Assembly: GCF_002863005.1 (NCBI RefSeq)
Contig: NZ_PKDG01000015.1
Span: forward strand, 372,001 to 436,000
Length of the DNA: 64,000 nt
Source: Pseudoxanthomonas sp.
Lineage (GTDB): Bacteria > Pseudomonadota > Gammaproteobacteria > Xanthomonadales > Xanthomonadaceae
Reading direction: 5' to 3'
A program made the position numbers and the translations under genes. Shown here one piece after another: positions 54,741-64,000 of the stretch (the first letter of the stretch is position 1; every line of letters starts with the position of its first letter). The notes beneath the pieces are model-generated. The model was not told where the DNA came from, did not search any database, and saw nothing but the letters and a program-made list of their open reading frames with translations.

Positions 54741-57109
54741 GCCGGGAGCTCGATGCGCACCTGGTAGGTGCGGCCGGCCTCGATGCCGTGCAGCAGGGAA
54801 TCTTCCAGCCACGCGCCATCCACGGCGACCCGCGTCGTCGCGACACCCGCAACGCGTTCCATGGCGACATCGAACCAGGCACCCCGGAAACGACGCGCCG
54901 CGCGCGCGGATGGCCAATGCGAGGGCAGCTGCGGCGCGATCCTCAACGCATCGCCCTCGCCGCGCAGGCCGAACAGGTGCTCCACCAGGCAGCGATACAT
55001 CCACGCCGCCGTGCCCGTGTTGAACAACTGGCTGGAACGGCCCGCGGTACGCGGGTGCAGGCGCCATGCGCCACGGTAGTAATTGGGCACGAACACCGGC
55101 AGCTGGCCGCGCTGCAGGCAATCCTCCGGTGCGGGCGACGGCAGCATCGCACGCAGCACATGCCAGGCACGGTCCGCGTCCCCGGCCTGGTACAGGCTGT
55201 AGAGATAGAACGCCGCGGCATGGTTGTAGACCGCGCCGTTCTCGGCGGTGCCGGGGAACTTCTGCGTCACCCGTCCCACGTCCTCGCGCATGCGCGTGTA
55301 AGGCGGGTCGTACATCGCCACGCCGTAGGGCGAGACCAGGTGCGCATCGACCGCCGCGAGCATGCGCGTGCGCTTGTCGTCATCCGGCGCACCGCTGAGC
55401 AGGGCCCAGCTCTGCGGATTGAGGAAGATGCGGCCTTCCGTGTCGGCGGCGATGCCGAAGGGGACGTCGTCGTCGGTGATGCCACGGCCATACCAGTCGC
55501 CATCCCACAGGTGCGCGTTCATCGCCGCGTTGCAGGCGTCCGCGCCCGCGTGGAATTCGTCGGCGAGCGCGTCATCGCCGCGGCGTGCGCAGACCGCCGC
55601 CCATTCCTTCAGGGCGTAGGCGCTGGCCAGCGTCAGCCATCCGGACACACCGCGCCCGCGCCAGCCGACCATGTTCATCGGATCGCACCAGTCGCCCTGC
55701 GCGATGTAGCTCAGGCCGCGCGCATCGCGTGCCTTCAGCAGCCAGCGCATGGCGCGATCGATGCGATCGGCGACCGGAGCGGCATCGCCCTCGCGGGCAG
55801 TGACCAGTTCGTCGAGGATCGTATCGTCGCCCGTCTCGTCCAGATACGCGCGCAGGCAGATCGGCAGCCATACGCAATGGTCGGTATGCGGGATCTGGTT
55901 GATGTATTTCAGTTCTGCACCTTCGGACAGCAGGATCCCATCGGGCATCGCGCCGGACGGCTCCTGTTGCGACAGCGCATGCAGGAACGCCGCCCGCGCC
56001 ACCTCGGGCCGCAGGAAGCCCATGCCCATGTGGTCCTGCAGGTAGTTGCGCGTCTGCGGATCGGTGGTCAGGCGGTTGACGTCGCCGTGGTAGTACACCT
56101 GCCGCGGCAGCCAGTGGTTGGCGAACGCATCCAGCCACGGATCCGGCGTTTCGATGCGCAGGCAGCCCGCGCCGGCCCCGATGTACGCAGTGCTTGCGCG
56201 CCGGGCTTCGGTGAACCCGTCCGGTGAAAGATGTCGCGCGCGCAGCTGGCGGATCTCGTCGTCATCGCGTGCGGGCGCGAACACGAAGCGGAACTCCTGA
56301 ACGTCGTCGTCGTCGAGCGTCACGCGGTATTGCAGCACCGCCGTCGGCATCTCGTACGCTGCCTCGCCACCGCCCAAGTGCTCGCCGTCCACGATGCCCT
56401 TCGGGGCATGCAGCCCGCCTTCACCCTCGAATGTCGCCTGGTTCGCTTCCCAGGCGTCCGGCGCGCGCGCGTGCAGCAGCACGGTACGGTCCTTGAAATC
56501 GCGCTGGCGGAAATAGTCCTCGACTTTCTGGTATGGCGCGACGCTGTCGCAGACGATGGCGCCCAGGTCGGAGCGATAGCGTCCGGACTGGTTCATCCAC
56601 GACATGTAGCCGACCGGGAAATACGGGTACAGGCTAAGCCGTCGCCGCCGGCCCGACCGGTTGCGCACGCGCAGCGTCCACAGTTCGGCCACGTCGTCGA
56701 CCGGCAACACGACGCACATCTCCACGTCGATGCCCGCGCACTGCACGCGCCACGCCACGTCGTCGAGGCCGACGGAGAAGGCGAACGAATCCGGTGCACG
56801 GCGCACGGGTTCGTGCGGCACGGAGAACAGGCCGCCATCGTCCTCGTCCTTCACGTAGCAGAAGCGTCCCGGATGGTGCGCGTAGTACGGCTGCTCCGGC
56901 TGCATGAAGCTCCTGGCTTCCAGCGTCGGCGCATGTGCGTACTTGGCCGGTTCCGGCTGCATGAACTGCGCGGTGGCGAAGCCGCGGCAGTTAAGCTGCA
57001 GCAGCATCCGCCGGTTCCACAGGAAGGTGGATGCCGCGGGCATGGCGGTGGGGCTGGCGAGGACGAAGCGGCGGCCGTTTTCCTCGAAGCCGTACGGTGC
57101 CTCCGTCAT
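54737..57109 (-). CDS. GH94 phosphorylase, probable cellobionic acid phosphorylase
   Basis: A 790-residue GH94 enzyme: N-terminal beta-sandwich (about residues 1-280), linker helices, an (alpha/alpha)6 barrel and a C-terminal jellyroll. The catalytic Asp is probably Asp476 in GDWCDPMN, the position of the GH94 WND motif; [18 protein letters not shown] (about residues 620-640) is the phosphate-binding end. The length and this version of the motif fit cellobionic acid phosphorylases described in Xanthomonas campestris and others, rather than cellobiose phosphorylase. It would split cellobionate with phosphate into glucose-1-phosphate and gluconate. Context is strong: gluconokinase follows and a sugar transporter precedes it, each overlapping by four bases. 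Confidence 0.85.
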   Translation of the reverse strand: MTEAPYGFEENGRRFVLASPTAMPAASTFLWNRRMLLQLNCRGFATAQFMQPEPAKYAHAPTLEARSFMQPEQPYYAHHPGRFCYVKDEDDGGLFSVPHEPVRRAPDSFAFSVGLDDVAWRVQCAGIDVEMCVVLPVDDVAELWTLRVRNRSGRRRRLSLYPYFPVGYMSWMNQSGRYRSDLGAIVCDSVAPYQKVEDYFRQRDFKDRTVLLHARAPDAWEANQATFEGEGGLHAPKGIVDGEHLGGGEAAYEMPTAVLQYRVTLDDDDVQEFRFVFAPARDDDEIRQLRARHLSPDGFTEARRASTAYIGAGAGCLRIETPDPWLDAFANHWLPRQVYYHGDVNRLTTDPQTRNYLQDHMGMGFLRPEVARAAFLHALSQQEPSGAMPDGILLSEGAELKYINQIPHTDHCVWLPICLRAYLDETGDDTILDELVTAREGDAAPVADRIDRAMRWLLKARDARGLSYIAQGDWCDPMNMVGWRGRGVSGWLTLASAYALKEWAAVCARRGDDALADEFHAGADACNAAMNAHLWDGDWYGRGITDDDVPFGIAADTEGRIFLNPQSWALLSGAPDDDKRTRMLAAVDAHLVSPYGVAMYDPPYTRMREDVGRVTQKFPGTAENGAVYNHAAAFYLYSLYQAGDADRAWHVLRAMLPSPAPEDCLQRGQLPVFVPNYYRGAWRLHPRTAGRSSQLFNTGTAAWMYRCLVEHLFGLRGEGDALRIAPQLPSHWPSARAARRFRGAWFDVAMERVAGVATTRVAVDGAWLEDSLLHGIEAGRTYQVRIELPA

Positions 57110-58506
57110 GCCGCCGCCTCGCGGCGCGATCGCAGCTCGGCCTGCACCTGCGCCAGCGTGGCGTCATCCAGCGGGTAGAACCGCATCACCCCCGCCGCGA
57201 GCAGGGCGACGCCCCCCGGAATCACCGTCAGCAGCAGCACGATGCCGAGCCGCGACGCATCCGACTGGGCGGCGTTGGCCACGTAGCCCATGCCGGCCAG
57301 GATCCACGCGATCGTCGCCGACGCCAGTGCGCCGCCGAGCTTCTGCGAGAACGTCGCTGCCGCGAACGTCATCGCGGTGGCGCGGCGTCCTGTCTTCCAT
57401 TCGGTGTAGTCGGCGCAGTCGGCGTACATGGAGAACGCCAACGGCGATTTCGGTCCCAGCATCAGTCCCACCAGCAGGTTGAGGGCGAACATCCACCACA
57501 CGGACTCGGGCGGAATGAAGAACATCGCACAGCTCACCACGCCGACGCCCGCCATCAACCCCGCCATCAGTCGCCGCTTGTCCACGTAGCGCGTCATTAG
57601 CGGCGTCAGCCCGGCGCCCACGGCGAGGGCGAGCGCGTACGCACCCAGGAACAGACCGGTCAGGTCAGGCCGACCCAGGTGGTACTTCAGGTAGTAGGCC
57701 AATGAACCACCGCGCATCACGATGGTCACCATGATGACCAGCGCGAGCGCGAACAGCACCATCCACGGCCGGTTGTGCAGCAGGTCGACGATATCCTGGC
57801 GGACGTCGCTGGCCTGTTGCGGCGGCGGCGACACGCGTTCGCGCGTGGACAGCGCTACGGTGACGAAGGCCGCCGTGGCGATCACGCCGTACAGCGAGAG
57901 CGTCAGTTGCCAGCCCAGCACGTCGTCGCCACGTCCCAGCCAGCGCACCAGGTCCAGCGTCAGCCAGTTGACCGCCATCGTCCCCGCGAACGCGGCGATG
58001 AAGCGGAAGCTGATCAGCTGCGTGCGCTGCTGGCTGTCGCCGGTGATCACGCCCGACAGCGCGGAATAGGGGATGCTCACCACGGTGTAGGCCAGCATCA
58101 TCAGCGTGAAGGTGGCATAGGCCCACACCAGTTTCGCGCCCTGGCCGAGGTCGGGCACGGTCCACGTCAGCACACCGGTGAACGCCAGCGGCAACGCGCC
58201 GTACAGCAGGTACGGACGGAAGCGGCCGAAGCGGCTGCGGGTGCGATCCGCCAGCGCGCCCATCAGCGGGTCGGTGACGGCATCCACGATCTTGGTGACC
58301 AGCATCATGGTGCCGACGGCCGCAGCGGCCAGGCCCATCACGTCGGTATAGAAGATGAGCAGGAACGCGGAAATGTTCGCCCAATAAAGGTTGAAGCCGA
58401 AGTCGCCGACGCCGTAGCCGATCTTTTCGCCCAACCGGGGTTCCGTCGAGGGTAGTGCCTTGTCGGCGGGGTGCGCGGTGCCGCCGCTCCCCTGGTCGCG
58501 TTGCAT
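57106..58506 (-). CDS. GPH-family sugar:cation symporter, probable cellobionate importer
   Basis: A 466-residue MFS-like transporter of the glycoside-pentoside-hexuronide type. Motifs: [40 protein letters not shown] (the GPH cytoplasmic signature) and the second-half [29 protein letters not shown]. About 12 membrane helices. ATG 58506 is preceded by GGGAG at a suitable distance. First gene of the transporter-GH94-gntK operon, so its likely cargo is cellobionate; the family alone does not tell the substrate. Its promoter should lie at 58507-58668, where I see no obvious operator. Confidence 0.85.
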   Translation of the reverse strand: MQRDQGSGGTAHPADKALPSTEPRLGEKIGYGVGDFGFNLYWANISAFLLIFYTDVMGLAAAAVGTMMLVTKIVDAVTDPLMGALADRTRSRFGRFRPYLLYGALPLAFTGVLTWTVPDLGQGAKLVWAYATFTLMMLAYTVVSIPYSALSGVITGDSQQRTQLISFRFIAAFAGTMAVNWLTLDLVRWLGRGDDVLGWQLTLSLYGVIATAAFVTVALSTRERVSPPPQQASDVRQDIVDLLHNRPWMVLFALALVIMVTIVMRGGSLAYYLKYHLGRPDLTGLFLGAYALALAVGAGLTPLMTRYVDKRRLMAGLMAGVGVVSCAMFFIPPESVWWMFALNLLVGLMLGPKSPLAFSMYADCADYTEWKTGRRATAMTFAAATFSQKLGGALASATIAWILAGMGYVANAAQSDASRLGIVLLLTVIPGGVALLAAGVMRFYPLDDATLAQVQAELRSRREAAA

Positions 58507-58668
58507 GTCCACTCCCGGTGCTGGGTCATTGCGCCGCAGGCCGGGTACCGGCTGGGGCGATGTACGGCGGCCAAGCTTGCGATGATCGCCGGAGCGAGGC
58601 AAGCGCCCGGCGGTATGGAAATGGTTGTGAACGAGGGCGCGCGCCGGACCCTCGCTGCACGGAATGCA

Positions 58669-58694
58669 GAACGGGCGCCCTGGGGCGCCCGTTC
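58669..58694. terminator. Palindromic terminator after ahcY
   Basis: A perfect 12-bp stem, GAACGGGCGCCC (58669-58680) with GGGCGCCCGTTC (58683-58694), 25 bases beyond the ahcY stop. On the plus strand it is followed by TTTCAT; on the ahcY strand the T-run is weak. Confidence 0.65.
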
Positions 58695-58719
58695 TTTCAT
58701 CGCAGTGATGACGCGGTGA

Positions 58720-60162
58720 TCAGTAGCGGTAGTGATCCGGCTTGTACGGGCCTTCGACCGCCACGCCGAGGTAGTCGGCCTGGTCCTTGGTGAGGGTCGT
58801 CAGCTTCACGCCGATCTTCTCCAGGTGCAGGCGCGCGACTTCCTCGTCGAGCTGCTTCGGCAGGCGGTAGACGGTCTTCTCGTACACGTCCTTGTTCGCC
58901 CACAGGTCGATCTGCGCCAGCGTCTGGTTGGCGAAGGAGTTCGACATGACGAAGCTCGGGTGGCCGGTGGCGCAGCCCAGGTTCACCAGGCGGCCTTCGG
59001 CCAGCAGGAAGATCGCATTGCCGTTCGGGAACACGAACTTGTCGACCTGCGGCTTGATGTTGATGCGCTTGGCGTCCGAGGCGTACAGCGCATCCACCTG
59101 GATCTCGTTGTCGAAGTGGCCGATGTTGCAGACGATGGCCTGGTCCTTCATCGCCTTCATGTGCTCGAGGGTGATGATGTCCTTGTTGCCGGTCGTGGTG
59201 ACGTAGATGTCGGCCTGGCCCAGGCTGTCCTCGACGGTGTTGACCTCGAAGCCTTCCATCGCCGCCTGCAGTGCGCAGATCGGGTCGATCTCGGTGACGA
59301 TGACGCGGGCGCCATACGCGCGCAGCGAGTGCGCCGAGCCCTTGCCGACGTCGCCGTAGCCGCAGACCACGGCGACCTTGCCGGCCAGCATCACGTCCAT
59401 CGCGCGCTTCAGGCCGTCGGCCAGCGACTCGCGGCAGCCGTACAGGTTGTCGAACTTCGACTTGGTAACCGAGTCGTTGACGTTGATCGCGGGCACCAGC
59501 AGCTTGCCCTGCTCGGCGATCTGGTACAGGCGATGCACGCCGGTGGTGGTCTCTTCGGAGACGCCCTTCCAGTCCTTGACCACGCGGGTCCAGTAGCCGG
59601 GACGCTCCTTGGCGACGCGCTTCAGCAGGTCCTTGATCACCTGCTCCTCATGGCTGCCCGACGCGCTGTTGACCCACGTCGTGTCGCCCTGCTCCAGCTC
59701 ATAGCCCTTGTGGATCAGCAGCGTGACGTCGCCACCGTCGTCCACCACCAGCTCCGGGCCCGTCAGGGTGCCGTCGGGCAGGGTGAAGGTCAGCGCGTCG
59801 AGCGTGCAGTCCCAGTACTCTTCCAGCGTCTCGCCTTTCCAGGCGAACACCGGCGTGCCGCTCGCGGCGATCGCGGCGGCGGCGTGGTCCTGCGTCGAGA
59901 AGATGTTGCACGAGGCCCAGCGCACGTCGGCGCCGATGTCCTTCAGCGTCTCGATCAGCACGGCGGTCTGGATGGTCATGTGCAGCGAGCCGGTCACGCG
60001 CACGCCCTTCAGCGGCTTGGTGGCGGCGTGCTTGCGGCGGATCGACATCAGGCCGGGCATCTCGTGCTCGGCGATGTCCAGTTCCTTGCGGCCCCAGTCG
60101 GCCAGGGAGATGTCGGCGACCTTGTAATCGCCTTCGGTGGAAAACTTGCGTACTGCGTTCAT
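58720..60162 (-). CDS. ahcY: Adenosylhomocysteinase
   Basis: A 480-residue S-adenosylhomocysteine hydrolase, NAD-dependent and cytoplasmic, splitting SAH to homocysteine and adenosine. Motifs: [36 protein letters not shown], the catalytic Asp/Lys/Asn region [12 protein letters not shown], the NAD-binding [13 protein letters not shown], and the C-terminal KPDHYRY, whose Lys and Tyr reach the neighbouring subunit. It removes a strong inhibitor of methyltransferases and returns homocysteine to the MetF-fed methionine cycle. Preceded by an SAH riboswitch. Confidence 0.97.
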   Translation of the reverse strand: MNAVRKFSTEGDYKVADISLADWGRKELDIAEHEMPGLMSIRRKHAATKPLKGVRVTGSLHMTIQTAVLIETLKDIGADVRWASCNIFSTQDHAAAAIAASGTPVFAWKGETLEEYWDCTLDALTFTLPDGTLTGPELVVDDGGDVTLLIHKGYELEQGDTTWVNSASGSHEEQVIKDLLKRVAKERPGYWTRVVKDWKGVSEETTTGVHRLYQIAEQGKLLVPAINVNDSVTKSKFDNLYGCRESLADGLKRAMDVMLAGKVAVVCGYGDVGKGSAHSLRAYGARVIVTEIDPICALQAAMEGFEVNTVEDSLGQADIYVTTTGNKDIITLEHMKAMKDQAIVCNIGHFDNEIQVDALYASDAKRINIKPQVDKFVFPNGNAIFLLAEGRLVNLGCATGHPSFVMSNSFANQTLAQIDLWANKDVYEKTVYRLPKQLDEEVARLHLEKIGVKLTTLTKDQADYLGVAVEGPYKPDHYRY

Positions 60163-60202
60163 GGCTCTTGCTCCGGTCTGTGCGATCAGGGTCGCAGGGT
60201 AT

Positions 60203-60320
60203 CCGGGCGCCGTTGCAGGTTCATTCCACCGAGCCTGGCCGGACTATGTGGAGAGTCCGCACAGGATGTGCAGGCTCTTGCGGAAGGATCCGCACATGTC
60301 ACGGTCGCAGCGCCCCTCGG
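60203..60320 (-). promoter_or_regulatory. SAH riboswitch upstream of ahcY
   Basis: On the minus strand the leader begins CCGAGGGGCGCTGCGACC (from 60320), later has GGCCAGGCTCGG, then AACCTGCAACGGCGCCCGG (ending at 60203). This is the conserved SAH riboswitch plan: P1 formed by CCGAG/CTCGG, the GCGCTGC core, and the downstream GGCGCCC strand pairing back with GGGCGC as the pseudoknot. The aptamer is 41 bases before the ATG. SAH binding turns ahcY on in known examples. An internal hairpin (GTGCGGA/TCCGCAC region) forms the variable arm. Confidence 0.88.
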
Positions 60321-60332
60321 CGAAGGGTCGCC

Positions 60333-60356
60333 ATTATATCGCTTGTTCCGGATGAA
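60333..60356 (-). promoter_or_regulatory. ahcY promoter -10 box with operator-like palindrome
   Basis: On the minus strand TATAAT (60333-60338) is a perfect -10 box, putting transcription start about at the 5' end of the riboswitch. Four bases upstream is TTGTTCCGGATGAA as read on the plus strand (60343-60356), matching 12 of 14 bases of the metF palindrome. The -35 is poor. Confidence 0.6.
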
Positions 60357-60478
60357 ACGATGGCGCACGGCTCACGCCTGATCGGGTAGGCTCAGGCATG
60401 CTGCCCTGCAGCAGACCAGTTGTCTGTCCGAACAATACCAATCCAGACCAAACCGAACGACGGGATCCACGCCCCCGC

Positions 60479-63202
60479 ATGAACAGCCCCCGCAGTCTCG
60501 AATTCGCCCCACCCGATGTTCCCCTGCGTGAAGACGTGCGCCGGCTCGGCACGCTGGTCGGTGACATGCTGGCCGAGCAGGTTTCTCCGGAGTTTCTGGC
60601 AGGCGTGGAGCGGGTGCGCACCACGGCGATCGCGCGCCGCCAGGGCGGGGAGCCGCCCCAGATCCTGGCTGGACTGCTGGAGGGTCAGGCGCCCGAAGAG
60701 GCGGAGTCCCTGATCCGCGCGTTCAGCACGTATTTCCAGGTCGTGAACATCGCCGAGCGCGTGCACCGCATTCGCCGGCGCCGGGACTACCAGCGCGCCG
60801 GCAGTGCCCGTCCGCAGCCCGACGGCCTGCACGACACGCTGGCCAAACTGAAAGCGCAGGGCGTGAGCCTGGCGGAACTCGCGGAGTGGCTTCCGCGCAT
60901 CGACGTGGAGCCCGTCTTCACCGCGCACCCGACCGAGGCCGTGCGCCGCGCGCTGCTCGAGAAGGAGCAGTTGATGGTCGCCAGCCTGATCAACGGCCTG
61001 GACGGCACGCGTACGCCCGGCGAGCTGGCCACCGACACCGCGCGCTTCCGCATGGCGCTGACGTCGGCGTGGCAGACGGCCGATTCGTCGCCGGTGCGTC
61101 CTGGCGTGGAGGACGAGCGCGAGCATGTCGGCTTCTACCTGATCGAGGTGCTCTACCGCGTCATCCCCGTACTGTACGAAACGCTGGAAAGCGCGATCAC
61201 CGAGGTCTACGGCGCCGCACCCGAGGTGACCGCCCGGCTTCCCCGTGTGCTGCGCTTCGGTACCTGGGTCGGCGGCGACATGGACGGCAATCCGAATGTC
61301 GACGCGCGCACGGTTACCGCAACCCTGGACACGCAGCGACGCGCCATCCTCACGCGCTACCTCAAGGAACTGCGCCAGCTCACGACGCTGCTCAGCCAGT
61401 CGAGCTCGATCATCGGGGTGTCGGACGATGTCGTCGCACGCCTCGATCATTACCGCGCCCTGATGCCAGAGGCTGCGAAGAAGTCGCGACCCCGCCATGG
61501 CGACCAGCCGTACCGGCTGCTCAACGACCTGATGCGTGCGCGCCTGCAGGCCACGCTGGAAGACCGCCCCGAAGGGTATGCGTCGCCGGACGAACTCGCG
61601 CAAGACGTCGATCTCATCCTGCACAGCCTGGAAGCCAATCGCGGCATCCACGCGGGCTGGTTCGCGGTGCGCCGGCTGGCGTGGCGGGTGCGCACGTTCG
61701 GTTTCCACCTCGCGCGGCTCGACGTACGGCAGGAATCCAGCGTGCACGCACGCGCGGTGGCGGCCGCGCTGGGCGACGGTGACTGGGAGCAGCGCGATGC
61801 GGTCGAACGCGCTGCGTTGCTGGGTCCGTACGCCAGCGGCGATGCGGTGCTGCCGGCGTCCGACCAGGAAGGCAACGAGCGCCTGGATGCGGTGTTCGCG
61901 GCCCTCGCCGATGCGCGCGCGCGCCACGGCACGGATGCCCTGGGGACCTACATCATCAGCATGGCGCACAGCCGCGCCGACGTACTGACCGTGCTCGCGC
62001 TGGCGCGCCGGGGTGGGCTGGTCGACGACGCAGGTCAGGTGCCGCTGGATATCGCGCCGCTGTTCGAAACCATCGACGACCTCGGCCACGGTACCGACGT
62101 CCTGCGCGACCTGCTGGCCGATCCGGTCTACCGCGCCCACCTGGCCGCGCGCGGCAACGTGCAGATGGTGATGCTGGGCTATTCCGACAGCGGCAAGGAC
62201 GGCGGCATCGCCGCCTCGCGCTGGGGCCTGCAGCGCGCGCAGGTGGACCTGGTCGACGCGGCGCAGGAGCTGGGTATCCGGCTGACGTTCTTCCATGGCC
62301 GCGGCGGCTCGATCATCCGTGGCGGCGGCAAGACCACGCGGGCGCTGGAAGCCGCGCCGCGCGGCAGCGTCGACGGCCGCCTGCGCGTGACCGAGCAGGG
62401 CGAGGTGATCCATCGCAAGTACGGCATCCGCGCGCTCGCGTTGCGCTCGCTGGAACAGTCGGTGGGTGCGGTGCTGCTGTCCAGCCTGCGGCCGCGTCCC
62501 CCCGAGCCGCGCGAGACGCGCTGGCGCGAGATCACGGCGCTCGTCGCGCGCGAGAGTTCGCAGGCCTATCGCGCCTTCGTGCAGGCGCCGCGCTTCATGG
62601 ACTATTTCCGCAACGCCACGCCGATCGACGTGATCGAACGGATGACGCTGGGCTCGCGTCCATCGCGACGGCTCGGACAGGATGCCGCGCTCAGCAACCT
62701 GCGTGCGATTCCCTGGGTGTTCGCGTGGAGCCAGGCGCGTGCCGTCATTCCGGGGTGGTACGGCGTGGGGACCGGCCTGCAGGCGGCGGTCGTTACGTAT
62801 GGTGAAGAGGCATTGCTCGAAATGGCGCGCGACTGGCCCTTCTTCAAGACCTTCCTTGACGACGTGTCGATGGTGCTCGCCAAAGGCGACCTGAGCATCG
62901 CCGAGATGTACTCGAAGATGGCCGGCGACCTGCATGGAGAGTTCTTCCCGAAGGTGCAGCAGGAGCATGCCGCCGTCCTGCGCTGGGTGCTGGCGCTCAA
63001 TGGCAACGACTGGCTGCTGCAGCACGACCAGCGATTGGCGCTGTCGATCCGGCTGCGCAACCCCTACATCGACCCCATCAGCGTGATGCAGGCCGACCTG
63101 CTGAAGCGCTGGCGCGCCAGCGACCGCGAAGACGACGCGCTGCTGCATGCGCTCGTCGCCAGCATCAACGGCGTGTCGCAGGGCGTGCAGAACACCGGGT
63201 GA
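60479..63202 (+). CDS. ppc: Phosphoenolpyruvate carboxylase
   Basis: A 907-residue Ppc carboxylating phosphoenolpyruvate to oxaloacetate, refilling the TCA cycle. Catalytic His in [31 protein letters not shown] (about residues 563-579), the [15 protein letters not shown] loop (about 605) and the C-terminal [22 protein letters not shown] and QGVQNTG ending, both conserved and involved in aspartate inhibition. ATG 60479 gives the usual xanthomonad N terminus and length; an in-frame ATG at 60398 would add 27 residues and is unlikely. No Shine-Dalgarno is evident. Divergent from ahcY. Confidence 0.95.
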   Translation: MNSPRSLEFAPPDVPLREDVRRLGTLVGDMLAEQVSPEFLAGVERVRTTAIARRQGGEPPQILAGLLEGQAPEEAESLIRAFSTYFQVVNIAERVHRIRRRRDYQRAGSARPQPDGLHDTLAKLKAQGVSLAELAEWLPRIDVEPVFTAHPTEAVRRALLEKEQLMVASLINGLDGTRTPGELATDTARFRMALTSAWQTADSSPVRPGVEDEREHVGFYLIEVLYRVIPVLYETLESAITEVYGAAPEVTARLPRVLRFGTWVGGDMDGNPNVDARTVTATLDTQRRAILTRYLKELRQLTTLLSQSSSIIGVSDDVVARLDHYRALMPEAAKKSRPRHGDQPYRLLNDLMRARLQATLEDRPEGYASPDELAQDVDLILHSLEANRGIHAGWFAVRRLAWRVRTFGFHLARLDVRQESSVHARAVAAALGDGDWEQRDAVERAALLGPYASGDAVLPASDQEGNERLDAVFAALADARARHGTDALGTYIISMAHSRADVLTVLALARRGGLVDDAGQVPLDIAPLFETIDDLGHGTDVLRDLLADPVYRAHLAARGNVQMVMLGYSDSGKDGGIAASRWGLQRAQVDLVDAAQELGIRLTFFHGRGGSIIRGGGKTTRALEAAPRGSVDGRLRVTEQGEVIHRKYGIRALALRSLEQSVGAVLLSSLRPRPPEPRETRWREITALVARESSQAYRAFVQAPRFMDYFRNATPIDVIERMTLGSRPSRRLGQDAALSNLRAIPWVFAWSQARAVIPGWYGVGTGLQAAVVTYGEEALLEMARDWPFFKTFLDDVSMVLAKGDLSIAEMYSKMAGDLHGEFFPKVQQEHAAVLRWVLALNGNDWLLQHDQRLALSIRLRNPYIDPISVMQADLLKRWRASDREDDALLHALVASINGVSQGVQNTG

Positions 63203-63218
63203 GCGCGAGATCTGTGGC

Positions 63219-63283
63219 GTGGGAGCGACGTGAGTCGCGATGAGGCGTTACTGGCGTGCCATCGCGACTCACGTCGCTCCCAC
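63219..63283. repeat. Perfect 23-bp inverted repeat (REP pair)
   Basis: Arms at 63219-63241 and 63261-63283 are exact reverse complements (starting GTGGGAGCGACGTGAGTCGC), with a 19-base spacer. Each arm also holds a small hairpin GCGAC/GTCGC. It lies between convergent ppc and uup, where it could end both transcripts. A one-mismatch single copy is at 9036-9057. Confidence 0.85.
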
Positions 63284-63300
63284 ATCGGCATCACTGCGCT

Positions 63301-64000
63301 TCAGCCATCCAGCTCCGACCATCGCTGGTAGGCGAGGTCCAGTTCCGCCTGACGGGCGGCAAGTTCATCGTTCGCGCGCTGCAGGTCGGCCGGCGCTTGC
63401 TGATAGTAGGCCGCATCGTTCATCGCGGCGGTGCGTGCGGCGATGTCGGTTTCCAGGGTTTCGATGCGCGCCGGCAGCTGTTCCAGCTCGCGCGCTTCCT
63501 TGAAGCTCAGCTTGCGCTTGGCGGCGGCCACCGGTTCGGGCTGTTTCGACAGCGCGGGTTTGACCGGTGAGGATGCCGTGGCGGTCGCGCCGGGCACGCG
63601 GCGCTGGCGCAACCAGTCCGAGTAACCGCCGACGTAATCCCCCAGTCGTCCTTCGCCCTCCAGCACCAGGGTACTGGTGACCACGTTGTCGAGGAAGTCG
63701 CGATCGTGGCTGACCAGCAGCAGCGTGCCCTTGTAGTCGAGCAGCAGCTCTTCCAGCAGCTCCAGCGTCTCGACGTCCAGGTCGTTGGTCGGTTCGTCCA
63801 TCACCAGCAGGTTGGAGGGCTGGGCGAACAGCTTGGCCAGCAGCAGCCGGTTGCGCTCACCGCCGGACAGGCGGGTGATCGGCGCACGCGCGCGTTCGGG
63901 CGAGAACAGGAAATCCTGCAGGTAGCCGATGACGTGCTTGCGACTGCCATTGATCTCGACGAAGTCGCTGCCCTCGGCGACGTTCTCCAGCGTGGTGCGG
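63301..64000 (-). CDS. uup: ABC-F family ATPase Uup, 3' part
   Basis: The frame is open to the window edge, leaving about 232 C-terminal residues. Visible are the second ABC cassette signature LSGGERNRLLLAKL, Walker B LLVMDEPTNDLD, and the H-loop LLLVSHDRDFLDNVV. After an Ala/Pro-rich linker comes a charged coiled coil (KLSFKEARELEQLPARIETLETDIAARTA to the end), the C-terminal DNA-binding domain of Uup. Uup is a soluble ATPase linked to transposon excision stability and ribosome-associated functions. The C-terminal coiled coil separates it from EttA. Confidence 0.88.
   Translation of the reverse strand, partial: RTTLENVAEGSDFVEINGSRKHVIGYLQDFLFSPERARAPITRLSGGERNRLLLAKLFAQPSNLLVMDEPTNDLDVETLELLEELLLDYKGTLLLVSHDRDFLDNVVTSTLVLEGEGRLGDYVGGYSDWLRQRRVPGATATASSPVKPALSKQPEPVAAAKRKLSFKEARELEQLPARIETLETDIAARTAAMNDAAYYQQAPADLQRANDELAARQAELDLAYQRWSELDG

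Overview
The window is high-GC, densely packed gammaproteobacterial chromosome. Gene content and order point to the Xanthomonadaceae (Lysobacteraceae): a single xps-type type II secretion operon with the xanthomonad XpsN variant and an XpsE without the usual tetracysteine motif, pepA-holC-valS, an SAH-riboswitch-controlled ahcY, a GH94 enzyme paired with gluconokinase, and GTAG-headed REP hairpins. Pseudoxanthomonas or a close relative is my best guess; the genus is inference from recall of protein similarity.

Layout. 1-15 kb is housekeeping: the end of pssA, a HolD-like psi subunit overlapping rimI, the convergent pepA-holC-valS operon, lptF-lptG, an RDD membrane protein, xerD, a DsbC-type isomerase with a lipobox, and purL. 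15.1-18.4 kb is an all-minus cassette of lower GC: a secreted protein, a lipoprotein, a GHSLGG lipase-like protein directly abutting the lipoprotein gene, and a coiled-coil/one-TM protein. It resembles an effector-immunity module. 18.8-41.8 kb is the secretion region: xpsE, then a 10.8 kb insert (small secreted protein, three-domain GH43 enzyme, 1930-residue trimeric autotransporter adhesin, subtilisin-like protease), then xpsF-G-H-I-J-K-L-M-N-D and two family-2 glycosyltransferase-like genes, the second apparently cut short by a TGA. 41.9-49.1 kb carries an ACT protein with an SLC13-like transporter, thiS-thiG-trmB, an EstA-type autotransporter esterase, tRNA-Gly(CCC) and rimK. 49.2-54.2 kb holds a candidate small RNA with a strong terminator, a small secreted protein with an OmpR-type two-component system, a DUF4124 protein, metF and a DUF3228-like gene. 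54.2-58.5 kb is a three-gene overlapping operon (GPH transporter, GH94 probable cellobionic acid phosphorylase, gluconokinase). 58.7-64 kb holds ahcY with its SAH riboswitch, ppc, a large inverted repeat and the 3' part of uup.

How the parts work together. XpsE and XpsF-D make one secretion machine, and the intervening GH43 enzyme and protease are plausible cargo; the adhesin and EstA secrete themselves (types Vc and Va). The GPH-GH94-GntK operon would import cellobionate, split it phosphorolytically to glucose-1-phosphate and gluconate, and phosphorylate the gluconate. metF and ahcY, two enzymes of the methionine/SAM cycle, share a palindrome at the same distance from a -10 box, and ahcY adds a riboswitch, suggesting joint transcriptional control of the cycle plus a second layer at ahcY. 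HolC (chi) and the HolD candidate (psi) would form the chi-psi accessory pair of the replicative clamp loader.
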